A DNA stretch of 64,000 nt from Neogemmobacter tilapiae (lineage in GTDB: Bacteria > Pseudomonadota > Alphaproteobacteria > Rhodobacterales > Rhodobacteraceae): positions 124,001 to 188,000 of the forward strand of contig NZ_BMYJ01000003.1 of assembly GCF_014652215.1 (NCBI RefSeq), given 5' to 3'. The position numbers were made by a program, and so were the translations under genes. The notes beneath the pieces were generated by a model. It saw only the letters and a program-made list of their open reading frames with translations, searched no databases and was not told where the DNA came from. Shown here in pieces: positions 33,497 through 43,470 of this stretch. Numbering within the stretch: position 1 is the stretch's first letter; each line of letters opens with the position of its first letter.

Positions 33497-34943
33497 GCTG
33501 CGCCCCGTTGATGGCTGCATAAAGCTGACGGAACCGGGCGCGGCGGGGGACATAGGCCGCTGCAAGGGCCGGATCGGGGGTGATGGTCGCGCGGATGGGC
33601 GGGGGGTTGAAGTGGCCCGCGTCAAAGCCCGGCGACAAACAAGCCCGCGCCAATTTCGCCGCGCCATAGGCGGCCCCGACATCCGCGCTTTCTGGGATCA
33701 GCAGCGTCAGGCCTGTCGCGGCGGCGATGATCCGCAGCCAGGATTCCGACCGTGCGCCGCCGCCCACGGCCAGCACCGGCCCCATGGCCACGCCGCTGCG
33801 GCCCAAGGCGTCATGCACATCGGCCAAGGCAAAGGCCACGCCTTCCATCACCGCCTGCACCAGTTGTGCCCGGTCAGTCGAGGCCGCGAGACCGACAAAG
33901 GCCCCCCGTGCTGTGGGGGCGTTGTGAGGCGTTCTTTCGCCCGAGAGATAGGGCAGGAACATCACATCCGAGGCCCGCGCCACATCGCGGGGCACCAAGG
34001 CCGCCAGTTCGGGGGGCGTTGCGCCCATCTGCCGCGAAAGCCATGACAGGCTGTCCACCGCCGAAAGCGTGACCCCCATCTGATGCCAGCGCCCCGGTAC
34101 GGCATGACAGAAGGCATGCACAGCCTCGGCTGTGTTGGGACGGAAATCGCGGGTTGCGGCAAACAGCACGCCCGAGGTGCCAAGGCTGAGGAACCCCGCG
34201 CCCGGTTCCAGCACACCCATGCCGCAGGCGGTGGCGGCATTGTCGCCGCCCCCTGCCGCGACGGGAACGGGGGACACGCCCCATTCGGCGGCAAGGTCGG
34301 CCCGCAGATGACCGGAAACGGCGGTGCCTTCCAGCACGCGGGGCATATGGTCAGGGGTCAGCCCCGTGGCGGCCAGCAATTCCGGGGACCAGCGCCTTTG
34401 GCCCACATCCAGCCAAAGCGTGCCGGCTGCATCCGACATGTCGGTGGCCTTTTCGCCGGTCAGCCAAAGGCGGACATAATCCTTGGGCAGCAGAACCATG
34501 CGGGTTGCGGCGAAGGTATGCGGTTCCTGTTCCGCCACCCAAAGCAGTTTTGGTGCGGTGAAACCGGCCATGGCGATATTGCCCGAAAGGCCCCGCACAT
34601 CGGCGCGGGATTCAAAGGGGGCGCAATGATCGGCGGCGCGGCCATCGTTCCACAGGATGCAGGGCCGAAGGGGTCGGTCATCGGCCCCAAGGAGGGTGGC
34701 CCCGTGCATTTGCCCGGCCAGCCCGATGGAAGCGAGTTTTGCGAAATCTGCCGGAAAGTCGTGGCGCAAAGCACCCACCGCCGCCTGCACGGCGGCGATC
34801 CAGTCGTCGGGGTTCTGTTCGGCCCAACCGGGGTGCGGACGGCTGGTGGTCAGCGCCGCATCCCGGCTGGCCAGAACCTGACCGGCATCGGTCATCATCA
34901 GGGCCTTGACGCCCGAAGTTCCGATGTCGATGCCCAGATGCAA
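33489..34943 (-). CDS. xylB: Xylulokinase
   Basis: A 484-aa FGGY kinase phosphorylating D-xylulose to xylulose-5-P. The N-terminal ATPase start is LGIDIGTSGVKALM. The sugar-site MHGATLL and catalytic aspartate ILWNDGRA follow, and the second domain has GGGDNAATACGMGV, LSLGTSGVL and AVGGGARSESWLRI. Usual length. It lies after the xylitol dehydrogenase gene (4-bp gap), so xylitol to xylulose to xylulose-5-P is complete in the operon. Confidence 0.93.
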   Translation of the reverse strand: MHLGIDIGTSGVKALMMTDAGQVLASRDAALTTSRPHPGWAEQNPDDWIAAVQAAVGALRHDFPADFAKLASIGLAGQMHGATLLGADDRPLRPCILWNDGRAADHCAPFESRADVRGLSGNIAMAGFTAPKLLWVAEQEPHTFAATRMVLLPKDYVRLWLTGEKATDMSDAAGTLWLDVGQRRWSPELLAATGLTPDHMPRVLEGTAVSGHLRADLAAEWGVSPVPVAAGGGDNAATACGMGVLEPGAGFLSLGTSGVLFAATRDFRPNTAEAVHAFCHAVPGRWHQMGVTLSAVDSLSWLSRQMGATPPELAALVPRDVARASDVMFLPYLSGERTPHNAPTARGAFVGLAASTDRAQLVQAVMEGVAFALADVHDALGRSGVAMGPVLAVGGGARSESWLRIIAAATGLTLLIPESADVGAAYGAAKLARACLSPGFDAGHFNPPPIRATITPDPALAAAYVPRRARFRQLYAAINGAQHG

Positions 34944-34947
34944 GGGA

Positions 34948-35985
34948 TCAGCCCCGCAGGCTGATCTGGATTTTCACATCCGTCGGCCGCGCCTCGACCG
35001 CACGGTCGAAGGCCTGAATCGACTGTTCAAAGGGCAGTGTTGCCGAGATCAACGGTTTCAGATCGACCTTGCCGCTGGCAATCAGGGCGATGGCGCGGTC
35101 ATAGACGTTGGAATAACGAAAGACCGTTTCAATCCGCGCCTCGCGCGCCTGAAGGCCGACAATGTCCATCGGCACGGGGTCGACGGGCATGCCGACCAGA
35201 ACCACCGCGCCGCCGGGGGCGACAAGGGCGGGCAGGCCCAGAACGGCGCGGGCATTGCCGGAACATTCAAAGACGACATCCGCGCCCCAACCGGCGGTTT
35301 CCTCGGCCACCACTTCGGCGAAGGGTCGGTCTTTCAGGTTAAAGGCGGAAATGCCGGGATATTTGGCGATGATGTCCAGCTTTGGTTGGGCCATGTCGCT
35401 GATCAAGACGCGCGAACAGCCGCCCGCCAGTGCGGCCAGCGCGACCATCATGCCAATCGGCCCTGCGCCGGTGACCACCGCGACATCGCCAGGGCGGATT
35501 TTGGCGCGCAGGGCGGCCTGCATGCCGATGGCAAAGGGTTCGACCATCGCCGCCTCGGCATAAGAGACATTGTCGGGCAGGACATAGGTATAGGCGGCGG
35601 GATGCACCACCTCGGGCGCAAGGCAGCCGTGGATCGGGGGGGTCGCCCAAAAGCGGACGGCGGGATCGACGTTGTAGATGCCCAGTTTCGAGGCTTTGGA
35701 ATTGGGGTCGGGAATGCCCGGTTCCATGCAGACCCGGTCGCCCAGTTTCAGATGGGTGACGGCGGAACCGACCGCGATCACCTGACCCGAGGCTTCGTGG
35801 CCCAGAACCATCGGTTCGTTGACGACAAAGGGGCCGATCTTGCCATGAGTGTAGTAGTGCACGTCTGAGCCGCAGACGCCGACCGTGTCGATGGCGATCT
35901 TGACATCATGCGGGCCGACCGTGGTCGGCAGGTCGATTTCACGCAGGGCGAGCTTGCCCTTTTCTTCCAGCACCAGCGCCTTCAT
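34948..35985 (-). CDS. NAD-dependent xylitol dehydrogenase-type alcohol dehydrogenase
   Basis: A 345-aa zinc-dependent medium-chain dehydrogenase. Catalytic zinc ligands are expected in [10 protein letters not shown] and GHEASG, and the NAD site in [15 protein letters not shown]. The four structural-zinc cysteines are absent: that loop reads [21 protein letters not shown], a form I associate with bacterial xylitol/polyol dehydrogenases. It would oxidise xylitol to D-xylulose for XylB. The start overlaps the stop of the 35982 gene (ATGA). Confidence 0.82.
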   Translation of the reverse strand: MKALVLEEKGKLALREIDLPTTVGPHDVKIAIDTVGVCGSDVHYYTHGKIGPFVVNEPMVLGHEASGQVIAVGSAVTHLKLGDRVCMEPGIPDPNSKASKLGIYNVDPAVRFWATPPIHGCLAPEVVHPAAYTYVLPDNVSYAEAAMVEPFAIGMQAALRAKIRPGDVAVVTGAGPIGMMVALAALAGGCSRVLISDMAQPKLDIIAKYPGISAFNLKDRPFAEVVAEETAGWGADVVFECSGNARAVLGLPALVAPGGAVVLVGMPVDPVPMDIVGLQAREARIETVFRYSNVYDRAIALIASGKVDLKPLISATLPFEQSIQAFDRAVEARPTDVKIQISLRG

Positions 35986-37076
35986 GCCACCACTCCCGGT
36001 TCGAGGATCACCTTGAGCGAAGCCCGCCCATCTGCCGCAATGTCGATGCCTTCGCGGAAACGTGCAAGGGGCAGGCTGTGGGTGAGGATGTCTTCGATGG
36101 GCAGGCGGCCTTCGGCCAGCATGCGGATGGCATGGGCATAGGTGTTGGGCGAAAGATGCGCGCCGTGGATGTTGAGTTCCTTGCTGTCACCGATGATCGT
36201 CCAATCGACGGTGACGGGATCTTTGAAGACGGAAAATTCGACAAAGGTGCCCAGCTTGCGGATGGCAAGCAGGCCCTGTTCGACGGATTTTCCGGCCCCA
36301 GTCGCCTCGATATAGACATCGCAGCCGTAACCGTCGGTGAGGTCGCGGATGGCCTGCACGACATCCGTTTCGGCGGGGTTCATCACGATATCCGCGCCGC
36401 AGCGTTTCGCCAGTTCAAGACGGTGGGGGTTGAGATCGAGCGCGATCAGGCGGGCGGGGTTCTTCATGCGGGCGGCGGCGACCATGCCAAGGCCCAAGGC
36501 ACCACAACCGGAAATGACCACGGTATCGTTGAAACCGATATTGCCGCGGTTCACCGCATGGATGGAGCAGGCCAAGGGTTCGACATAGACGCCGTGGCGG
36601 GGGTTCATGCCATCGGGCAGGCGATAGTTCCGCGATTTGGCGGGATAGACCATATATTCGGCCCATGACCCTTGGGTGATGCGGTGAAAGCCATAAAGGT
36701 CGTGGGGTTGGCACATCCAGTAATTGCCCTCGCGGCAATAGCGGCATTCGCCGCAGGGGACGATCTGTTCCGAAACGGCGACATCGCCCAAGGCCAGCCC
36801 GTGCAGTTCGGCAGCCCCTTCGCCCAAGGCGACGACCTGGCCCACGAATTCATGGCCGGGGATGACATCGGTTTCGGCATAGGCCTTGCGGTTGGCATCG
36901 CCCCAGAACATCGGCGTGCCTTGGAAACATTTCACATCCCCGGCGCAGATGCCGGCGGCGATGACCTTGACCAGAACCTCGCCCTTGCCGGGCTTGGGGA
37001 CAGGGCGCGTTTCAAGGCGGTAGTCTTCGGGGCCATAGCAGACAACGGCCTGCATGGTTTCAGGAATTTGGGTCAT
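35982..37076 (-). CDS. Zinc-dependent dehydrogenase, erythritol/L-threitol dehydrogenase-like
   Basis: A 364-aa medium-chain dehydrogenase. Unlike its neighbour it keeps the structural zinc set C-x2-C-x2-C-x7-C ([16 protein letters not shown]). The catalytic site is [12 protein letters not shown] with GHEFVG, and the cofactor site [13 protein letters not shown]. The pattern [20 protein letters not shown] resembles tetritol dehydrogenases from memory, so a four-carbon polyol is a fair guess. ATG 37076 was preferred to 37103, which lies inside the SDR gene. It follows the SDR gene by 4 bp. Confidence 0.72.
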   Translation of the reverse strand: MTQIPETMQAVVCYGPEDYRLETRPVPKPGKGEVLVKVIAAGICAGDVKCFQGTPMFWGDANRKAYAETDVIPGHEFVGQVVALGEGAAELHGLALGDVAVSEQIVPCGECRYCREGNYWMCQPHDLYGFHRITQGSWAEYMVYPAKSRNYRLPDGMNPRHGVYVEPLACSIHAVNRGNIGFNDTVVISGCGALGLGMVAAARMKNPARLIALDLNPHRLELAKRCGADIVMNPAETDVVQAIRDLTDGYGCDVYIEATGAGKSVEQGLLAIRKLGTFVEFSVFKDPVTVDWTIIGDSKELNIHGAHLSPNTYAHAIRMLAEGRLPIEDILTHSLPLARFREGIDIAADGRASLKVILEPGVVA

Positions 37077-37080
37077 GGGA

Positions 37081-37848
37081 TCACCAGCAGGTATAGCCGC
37101 CATCGGCTGTCACGACCGATCCGGTCATGTAGCTGGCGGCCTGAGAGGCAAGGAAGACAACGATCGAGGCGATTTCGTCGGGCTGACCGGCGCGGGCCAT
37201 GGGGGTCAGTTCCATCCATTTGGCGGCCATGACGGGATCATCGACCATCGCGTATTTCGTCATCTGGGTTTCGATATAGCCCGGTGCCACCGCATTGACG
37301 CGGACGCCGCGCCCGGCCCATTCGGCCCCCATGGAGCGCACCAGATGGTGCACGGCGGCCTTGGAGGCGTTGTAATAGCTTTGGTTCTGGGGCCGGTTGG
37401 AGATGTCACCGGAAATGGAACCGATGGCGACGATGGAGCCTTTGCCCGCCGTCAGCATCTGGGCCCCGAAGGCGCGGGCGGTGTAGAGGACGCCGTAGAA
37501 ATTGGTGTTCATCACATCCTGAACCACCTCATCCGCGACGCTTTCGGCGGCCTCGCCCGAACGGGCGATCCCGGCGTTGGCGACGACCACATCCAGCGGG
37601 CCCAGCCGTTCGGCCAAGGCGAGGGTCGCGGCGCTGTCGGTGACGTCCAAGGCGTGCCATTCGGCGCTGTGGCCCCGCGCTGCGAAATCGGCGGCAACCT
37701 TTTGCAGCAGGGTTGTGTCGCGCGAGGTCAGGATCACATGCGCCCCCGCCTCGGCCAAGGCTTGCGCGCAGGCAAGGCCGATGCCTTGGCTGGCCCCGGT
37801 GACCAAGGCCCGTTGGCCGTGAAGGCTGAATTTGTCCAGAATGCTCAT
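37081..37848 (-). CDS. SDR family oxidoreductase (polyol dehydrogenase-like)
   Basis: A 255-aa classical short-chain dehydrogenase: cofactor site TGASQGIGLACAQAL, VANAGIARSG, catalytic serine in IGSISGDISNRPQ, Tyr-x3-Lys in YYNASKAAVHHL, and the C-terminus GSVVTADGGYTCW. This tail is typical of sugar-alcohol SDRs such as D-arabinitol, xylitol or D-threitol dehydrogenases. Third dehydrogenase of the operon. It overlaps the ATPase stop by 4 nt. Confidence 0.85.
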   Translation of the reverse strand: MSILDKFSLHGQRALVTGASQGIGLACAQALAEAGAHVILTSRDTTLLQKVAADFAARGHSAEWHALDVTDSAATLALAERLGPLDVVVANAGIARSGEAAESVADEVVQDVMNTNFYGVLYTARAFGAQMLTAGKGSIVAIGSISGDISNRPQNQSYYNASKAAVHHLVRSMGAEWAGRGVRVNAVAPGYIETQMTKYAMVDDPVMAAKWMELTPMARAGQPDEIASIVVFLASQAASYMTGSVVTADGGYTCW

Positions 37849-38885
37849 CTCACCCGGTTCCCTGTTGTCGTATCAAAGAACAGGCACTGGCCTGCCCCCA
37901 CATCAAAACGCAGCTCCGACCCCAAGGCGGGGCGGAATTTCTTGTCGCAGCGCAGGTTGGCCCTTTGGCCGCCCATGTCCAGAACGACATAGGTGGATTC
38001 GCCGGTCGGTTCGACCTCGAACACGCGGCCTGAGAATTGACCTTGGTCGCTGATGCGCGTGTCTTCGGCGCGAAAGCCCAAGGTCAGCGCGCCGCTGCCG
38101 GGGCAGGCGAGGGAGGAAACCCCCGGCCCGTCGAAGCGCCCGCCCGAGGCTTGGCCTTGGACAAAGTTCATCGGCGGTGATCCGATGAAGCCCGCGACAA
38201 AGATATTCTGCGGATCATCATAGATTTCGTCGGGCGTGCCGACCTGCTGGATCTGGCCGTCGTTCAGCAGAACCACGCGGTCTGCCAAAGTCATCGCCTC
38301 GATCTGGTCATGGGTCACATAGATCATCGTCACGCCAAGCGTGCGTTGCAGATGTTTGATTTCCGCCCGCATGGCGACGCGCAGCTTGGCATCGAGGTTG
38401 GAAAGCGGCTCGTCCAGCAGGAACACCCCCGGCGAACGCACCAGCGCGCGGGCCAAGGCGACACGCTGCCTTTGGCCGCCTGAAAGGTCACGCGGATAGC
38501 GGGCCAGATAGGGCGTGAGGTCCACCTTTTTCGCGGCAGCATCGACCTGTTTGGCGCGTTCTTCCTTGGCCACTTTGGCGATTTTCAGCGGATAGCCGAT
38601 GTTTTCGGCCACCGTCATATGCGGGTAAAGTGCGTAGGACTGAAACACCATCGCCACGTTGCGGTCGCGCGGATGCAGCACGGTCACATCGCGGTCGTCA
38701 AAGCGCAGCGTGCCGGTGGTGATTTCCTCAAGCCCCGCGATCATGCGCATTGTCGTGGATTTGCCGCAGCCCGAAGGCCCCAGCAGCACGACAAATTCCC
38801 CATCGGCAATATCGAGGTCGAGCGGTTTCAGAACCGTCAGCGCCCCATAGCTTTTGCCCACCCCAGCAAGGGTTACACGGCTCAT
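37845..38885 (-). CDS. Polyol ABC transporter ATP-binding protein (MalK/SmoK type)
   Basis: A 346-aa ATPase: Walker A GPSGCGKST (about 36-44), signature LSGGQRQRVALARA, Walker B VFLLDEPLSNLD, switch histidine in VTHDQIEAM, and a C-terminal TOBE domain from about 235. It is close to the mannitol/sorbitol transporter ATPases. It powers the permeases at 39078-40798 and lies 3 bp after the 61-aa membrane protein gene. Confidence 0.9.
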   Translation of the reverse strand: MSRVTLAGVGKSYGALTVLKPLDLDIADGEFVVLLGPSGCGKSTTMRMIAGLEEITTGTLRFDDRDVTVLHPRDRNVAMVFQSYALYPHMTVAENIGYPLKIAKVAKEERAKQVDAAAKKVDLTPYLARYPRDLSGGQRQRVALARALVRSPGVFLLDEPLSNLDAKLRVAMRAEIKHLQRTLGVTMIYVTHDQIEAMTLADRVVLLNDGQIQQVGTPDEIYDDPQNIFVAGFIGSPPMNFVQGQASGGRFDGPGVSSLACPGSGALTLGFRAEDTRISDQGQFSGRVFEVEPTGESTYVVLDMGGQRANLRCDKKFRPALGSELRFDVGAGQCLFFDTTTGNRVR

Positions 38886-38888
38886 GTT

Positions 38889-39074
38889 CTATCCTTTTCT
38901 GATGATCCACTGGCCCAGAACCGCTGACAAAAGCACCGCCACCCAAAGGGGGGCATAGGCTTCGACAAAGCGCATCCAGAACAGGGAAATGGCGATGAAC
39001 AACACGACCGAAATAAAGATCCGGTCAAAGGTGTTGGTCTTGATGGGCAGAAACCCGTTGCGTTCGTTGGCCAT
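38889..39074 (-). CDS. Small two-helix membrane protein in the polyol ABC operon
   Basis: A 61-aa protein with two predicted membrane helices (about residues 17-35, DRIFISVVLFIAISLFWM; and 42-57, PLWVAVLLSAVLGQWI) and a basic C-terminus RKG. It sits exactly between permease and ATPase genes with 3-bp gaps on each side, and its start follows GGATAGACC. Small membrane proteins in this position occur in some polyol and glycerol ABC loci; a role in transporter assembly or stability is likely but unproven. Confidence 0.75.
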   Translation of the reverse strand: MANERNGFLPIKTNTFDRIFISVVLFIAISLFWMRFVEAYAPLWVAVLLSAVLGQWIIRKG

Positions 39075-39077
39075 GGT

Positions 39078-39926
39078 CTATCCTTTCACCGCGCCAAAGG
39101 TCAGACCGGCGACGATATGCCTTTGCACCAACGCCAGAACCAAGGCAGCGGGGGCGAGGGTCAGCATGGCGACGGCGGCCAGTTGGCCCCAGTTGGTGCC
39201 GGTTACGGTCACGAATTCCGCAAGGCCCGTGGTGATGGTCCGCGCCTCGACCGAGGTGAGGGTGGAGGCGAAGAGATATTCGTTCCAGGCAAAGACCCAG
39301 GTGAGGATGCCGGTGACAGCCAGACCGGGGCGGGCGAGTGGAAAGATCACGGTGCGCAAAACGGTAAAGGTGCTGGCCCCATCGACATAGGCGGCCTCGT
39401 CCAGTTCTTTCGGGATGGCATCGACGATGCCCTGCAACAGCCAAAAGGCGAAGGGCAGGTTGAAGACGCAGTAAAGCAGTATCAACCCGATGCGGCTGTC
39501 AAACAGTGACCAGTCGCCGATCTTGACAGCGGTGAACATCAGGAACAGCGGCAGCAGAAAGACGGCGGGCGGGGCCATGCGGTTGGTCAGCACCCAGAAA
39601 AAGATGTTGTCCCGCCCCACCAGCCGAAAGCGCGACATGGCATAGGCGGCCAGCAGTGCCAGAACCGAGACAAGCACCGCGTTGGAGGTGGCGATGATCA
39701 GCGAGTTGATCATGTACTTCTGGAAAGACGGGTTCGACAGAACCTCGGCATAGTTGGCCCAGGTCATTTTCGCCGTATCCACCAGGAAGGACGGCTTGCC
39801 GAAAAGATCCGCCCGCGATTTGACGGACACAAGGAACATCCACCAGACCGGCAGCAGGGTCAGCGCCGACATGCAGAGCCAGAAGATCAGCGTGACGGCG
39901 GTCGATTGGAAAAGCCCGCGTTTCAT
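39078..39926 (-). CDS. Polyol ABC transporter permease (MalG type)
   Basis: A 282-aa inner-membrane subunit with six helices. The first is [23 protein letters not shown]; the EAA loop is [20 protein letters not shown]; the C-terminus ends [12 protein letters not shown] 39926 overlaps the upstream permease stop (ATGA). A longer reading to 39974 lies inside that gene and was rejected. Confidence 0.9.
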   Translation of the reverse strand: MKRGLFQSTAVTLIFWLCMSALTLLPVWWMFLVSVKSRADLFGKPSFLVDTAKMTWANYAEVLSNPSFQKYMINSLIIATSNAVLVSVLALLAAYAMSRFRLVGRDNIFFWVLTNRMAPPAVFLLPLFLMFTAVKIGDWSLFDSRIGLILLYCVFNLPFAFWLLQGIVDAIPKELDEAAYVDGASTFTVLRTVIFPLARPGLAVTGILTWVFAWNEYLFASTLTSVEARTITTGLAEFVTVTGTNWGQLAAVAMLTLAPAALVLALVQRHIVAGLTFGAVKG

Positions 39927-40798
39927 GCCTTGTTTTCCTTCATGCCGGTCATGGCGACGTAAAGCAGCCAGCACATGACGATGGTCAGATAGAGGGTGAT
40001 CAGCGACATGGCGGAACCATAGCCGTAATCCGTCTTGGGAAAGACGACGCGCCAGATGTGCAGGCCGATGAACCGCGTTTCCGCCCCCGGTCCGCCGCCG
40101 GTTAGCATCCAGACCTCATCCACGGTGCGCAGGGCATCCATCAGGCGGATGAAGATCGTGGTCAGCAGGACCGGTTTCAGGAAGGCGAGGGTGATGTCCC
40201 AGAAGATGCGCCATTCGCTGGCCCCGTCGATGCGGGCCTGTTCCAAGGGTTCCTCGGGCAGGTTCGACAGGCCGGCCATCAGGGTCAATGTGACCAGGGG
40301 CGTCCAGTGCCAGATGTCCATGATGACGACGGTGGCAAAGGCCTGATCGGGAAAGCGCGACAGGATATAGTCGATGCCGAACCAGCTTTTCAGATAATGC
40401 GGGATCGGGCCAAGGCCGGGCACGGTCAGCAGCCGCCAAGTGGCACCCACGGCGATGGGGGCGATCATCAGGGGCAGGGTGTGGATGGTGCGGAACAGGC
40501 CCTTCAGCGGCACATTGCGCAACAGCATCCGGGCCAGAAATAAGCCAATAACCAATTGGCTGATCAGCACAAAGGCCGTGAATTTCAGCGTCAGCCAGAT
40601 GGATTTCAGGAAGGCCTTGTCAAACACCAGTTCGCGGAAATTGTCCGCCCCGGTGAAGGTGGGTTCCGGGTTCTGGGCAAAGGTGTTCCAGTCAAAGAAG
40701 GACACCACCAGAACATAGATAAAGGGCACAAAGCCCGTAATGAACAGGATGAACAGGGTCGGTGCGATCAGCAGCCATCCGGTCGTGGAATTGCGCAT
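39923..40798 (-). CDS. Polyol ABC transporter permease (MalF type)
   Basis: A 291-aa inner-membrane subunit, six helices starting [20 protein letters not shown]. The EAA loop is [21 protein letters not shown] 40798 follows GGAG by 7 nt; the longer reading to 40855 runs back through the terminator hairpin. It follows the binding-protein gene after a 73-bp gap that holds that hairpin. Confidence 0.9.
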   Translation of the reverse strand: MRNSTTGWLLIAPTLFILFITGFVPFIYVLVVSFFDWNTFAQNPEPTFTGADNFRELVFDKAFLKSIWLTLKFTAFVLISQLVIGLFLARMLLRNVPLKGLFRTIHTLPLMIAPIAVGATWRLLTVPGLGPIPHYLKSWFGIDYILSRFPDQAFATVVIMDIWHWTPLVTLTLMAGLSNLPEEPLEQARIDGASEWRIFWDITLAFLKPVLLTTIFIRLMDALRTVDEVWMLTGGGPGAETRFIGLHIWRVVFPKTDYGYGSAMSLITLYLTIVMCWLLYVAMTGMKENKA

Positions 40799-40822
40799 CG
40801 ACGCACTCCGCCAATGAAAGGG

Positions 40823-40860
40823 AAAAGCCCGGTGGGGCCAAGGGAGCATCCCCACCGGGC
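40823..40860 (-). terminator. Terminator-like hairpin between binding-protein and permease genes
   Basis: An 11-bp perfect stem GCCCGGTGGGG/CCCCACCGGGC with a 12-nt loop (40827-40860), followed on the minus strand by TTTTCCC. It lies directly after the binding-protein gene and would let only part of transcription enter the permease genes. Confidence 0.75.
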
Positions 40861-40871
40861 AGGAAGCAAGG

Positions 40872-42287
40872 TTATTCTTTCGCGTAACCCAGCTTGATCA
40901 GTTCGGCATCGGCGGCCGCGGCCGCGGCATCCAAGGCGTCTTCCGGCGTCATGGTGCCGACGATGGCCTCATAGATGAACGGGGCCACCACCTCGCGCAC
41001 CTGGGCGTGGAACGGATATTCCGGTGCGCCCTTGAACAGATAGCCCTTGTCGCGCATCAAGTCGAAATAGCCGTCAGCCTTGGCGTTGACCTCTTGCACC
41101 TTGGGGTCGTCATAAGTCGCCTGATGCACGACGCGGGAACCCGCGACCGCCCAATCGGCCTGAACCGAGGCTTGGCCGATGAATTCCAGCCACAACACGG
41201 CGGCCTCTTTGTTCTTGGACGAATGCGGGATGCCGAAAGCGCCGCCATCGTAGTAACCGATGTAACCTTCACCCTTTTCGGCGGCTTCCATGACCCCCTC
41301 GACCATCGGCGGCAATGCAACCCCGACCTTACCCACCACGGTCGATTTTTCGGGGTTCGTTGCAATCCATGCGGCGTTTTCGCCATAGACCCAGCCCTGG
41401 GCCGCGCGGCCAGCGGCGAAGGTTGAGGCGACCTCGTCCCATGTCGAAGCGGTGGCTTCTGGCGGGGCGAATTCCAACAGGCCCACCCAGAATTTCAGCG
41501 CCTCTTTCGCCTCGGGCGAGTTCATGCGACCGCCCTTGTCGACCGAAGCGGCATAGGTGGTGCCGTCAATGCCCCAGTCGTAAACGCCATAGGTCGGTGC
41601 AATCGATTCGAAGAATTCATAGAAGGCCGCCGGATGGCCGGACGAGGCCTGAACCGTGGTGCCCCAGAGTTCATCATCCTGCGACAGATTGGCGAAGTAT
41701 TCAGCGTTGTCGCGCCATTGCTGGAAGGTTGTGGCCGGGGCCAGATCATAGCCGTATTTGGCCTTGAACGCCTCTATATGCGCCGGGTCTTCGAACAGGT
41801 CTTTGCGGTAGAGATAGACCTTGATGAAGGCTTCCATCGGCACGCCAAAGATATTGCCGTTTTCGCCGCGGAAGTTGTCGATGAAGGTGGTGAATTCCTC
41901 GAATTTGAAGTCGGGCGCTTGCAGGTCGGGGTTGTCTTTCAGCGTCTGGGTGATGTCGACCAGAAAGTCGCGGGCGAGGTAGGAATAGATGATGTCCTGT
42001 TCGATATAGACAAAGTCATAGATGCCGGAATTGGCCTCCATGTCCTTGATCGCCTTGTCGAACATCTGATCCCAAGATGTGGTTTCGAATTCGACCACGA
42101 TGCCGGTCTTTTCGGTGAACTGCGGGGCCAGCACGTCTTTGACATAGTTCGACGGCGGGGTGCTTTCCGACACGCCACGGATGGTGACGCCCTGATATTT
42201 CGCCCCGGCGTCCGACCAGAAATCGGCGCGGGCCGGTGCGCCAAGCGCAAGCGCGATCGCCGAAGTGGCGAGCATGAATTTCAACAT
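40872..42287 (-). CDS. Polyol ABC transporter substrate-binding protein
   Basis: A 471-aa periplasmic binding protein, longer than typical MalE-type proteins but usual for the sorbitol/mannitol (SmoE-like) group. The signal peptide is [21 protein letters not shown], cut before DFWSDAG. Ligand-domain segments include [19 protein letters not shown] and [27 protein letters not shown] 42287 is fixed by GGGAGGAATAAA just upstream; the longer reading to 42518 lacks a signal peptide. It is the first gene of the polyol operon, divergent from the SorC regulator. Confidence 0.92.
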   Translation of the reverse strand: MLKFMLATSAIALALGAPARADFWSDAGAKYQGVTIRGVSESTPPSNYVKDVLAPQFTEKTGIVVEFETTSWDQMFDKAIKDMEANSGIYDFVYIEQDIIYSYLARDFLVDITQTLKDNPDLQAPDFKFEEFTTFIDNFRGENGNIFGVPMEAFIKVYLYRKDLFEDPAHIEAFKAKYGYDLAPATTFQQWRDNAEYFANLSQDDELWGTTVQASSGHPAAFYEFFESIAPTYGVYDWGIDGTTYAASVDKGGRMNSPEAKEALKFWVGLLEFAPPEATASTWDEVASTFAAGRAAQGWVYGENAAWIATNPEKSTVVGKVGVALPPMVEGVMEAAEKGEGYIGYYDGGAFGIPHSSKNKEAAVLWLEFIGQASVQADWAVAGSRVVHQATYDDPKVQEVNAKADGYFDLMRDKGYLFKGAPEYPFHAQVREVVAPFIYEAIVGTMTPEDALDAAAAAADAELIKLGYAKE

Positions 42288-42397
42288 TTTATTCCTCCCG
42301 TTTGGGCCTGTCGCGCGGCCCGGCGCACCCCTTGGGCAGGCGGACCATGATTCCGCACCGCCCTGGGGACAGCCATTCGATACAATTGTCTTTTTCA

Positions 42398-42437
42398 TTG
42401 CACAAGTGTATTTTGCAGATGTAAATTGATATTTGCA
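42398..42437. promoter_or_regulatory. AT-rich divergent control region with three TTGCA repeats
   Basis: In the 223-bp gap between the binding-protein gene and the SorC-type regulator, TTGCA occurs at 42398, 42413 and 42433. The first two units extend to TTGCACAAGTGTA and TTGCAGATGTAAA. The region is far more AT-rich than its surroundings, and ACAATTGT at 42382 is palindromic. These are candidate SorC-family operators. Confidence 0.4.
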
Positions 42438-42510
42438 TTTGTTCGGGGTTGGGCTAAGTCGGGCTGGTGGGGTAAGGCCAGCGTAAACGTTGCAGAAGGG
42501 CGAAAGCGGG

Positions 42511-43470
42511 ATGAACACGGGTGCAACCGACGAAAGCGAAGCCTTTCTGGCCGAGGTCTGCTGGCATTATTATGTGAACGAGTTGACGCAATCGGATGTG
42601 GCGCGGGTGATGGGGGTCACGCGGCTGCGGGTGAACAAGGCGCTGCAAGAGGCGCGCGCTGTGGGGCTGGTGCGGGTGGAAATCCGTTCGCCCTTTGTGG
42701 CGCGGTTGGATGTGCAGGAACGACTGCGCAAGGTGCTGGGTCTGGCCGAGGTGATCTGCGCGCCAGCGGATGCAGCGCATCACGATTACCACGGGCCGGT
42801 GGGGGCGGCGCTGGCGCTGTGGCTGGAAAAGGGGCTGCGGGATGGGCAATGGAAATCCATTGGCATGTCCTGGGGGCAGACCTTGAAAAGCGCGATCCAG
42901 CGGTTGCCGCGCCTGCCGATGCCCGATGTGGACATTGTGTCGATGATCGGGGGCACCTCGCAGGGGGGCAGTTTCAATGCCTTTGGCATTGCCTCGTCCT
43001 TGGCCGACAAGCTGGGGGCCAGCTATTCGCTGTTTTCAGCGCCGATCTATCTGTCACCCGGCACGGACAAGGCGCAATTCCTGTCGGAAGGGGCGTTCCA
43101 GTCGCATTTGGCGCGGCTGAAGCGGCTGGATCTGGCGGTGCTGGTGGCAGGGGATGTGACGGAAAAGTCCTTTCTTGTGTCGATGGGTTTGCCGAATGGG
43201 GTGACGCCTGCGGACCTTTTAGCAAAGGGCGCGGTGGGCGATGTTCTGGGGCATTTCCTGACGGTAGAGGGGGCCGAAATCGCCCATCCGATCAACAGCA
43301 GCGTGGTGGGGCTGGATCTTGAGGCGCTGGCCCTTGTGCCGCAACGGGTGTTGGCGGCCGGGGGGCAGCATAAGGTGGAGATCATTCTGGCGGCCTGCCG
43401 CCGGGGATTGGTGCAGACACTGATCACCGATGATGTGACGGCTGAAATGCTGCTGGGGCGGCTGGAATGA
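42511..43470 (+). CDS. SorC/DeoR-type sugar-binding transcriptional regulator
   Basis: A 319-aa SorC-family regulator: N-terminal helix-turn-helix (about 20-60: [28 protein letters not shown]) and a C-terminal sugar-binding domain (about 65-319) with [19 protein letters not shown] and [13 protein letters not shown] 42511 follows AAAGCGGG; a TTG start at 42490 adds only seven residues. It is divergent from the polyol ABC operon and is its most likely regulator, acting as activator or repressor on a sugar or sugar-phosphate signal. The HAD gene overlaps its stop (ATGA). Confidence 0.88.
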   Translation: MNTGATDESEAFLAEVCWHYYVNELTQSDVARVMGVTRLRVNKALQEARAVGLVRVEIRSPFVARLDVQERLRKVLGLAEVICAPADAAHHDYHGPVGAALALWLEKGLRDGQWKSIGMSWGQTLKSAIQRLPRLPMPDVDIVSMIGGTSQGGSFNAFGIASSLADKLGASYSLFSAPIYLSPGTDKAQFLSEGAFQSHLARLKRLDLAVLVAGDVTEKSFLVSMGLPNGVTPADLLAKGAVGDVLGHFLTVEGAEIAHPINSSVVGLDLEALALVPQRVLAAGGQHKVEIILAACRRGLVQTLITDDVTAEMLLGRLE

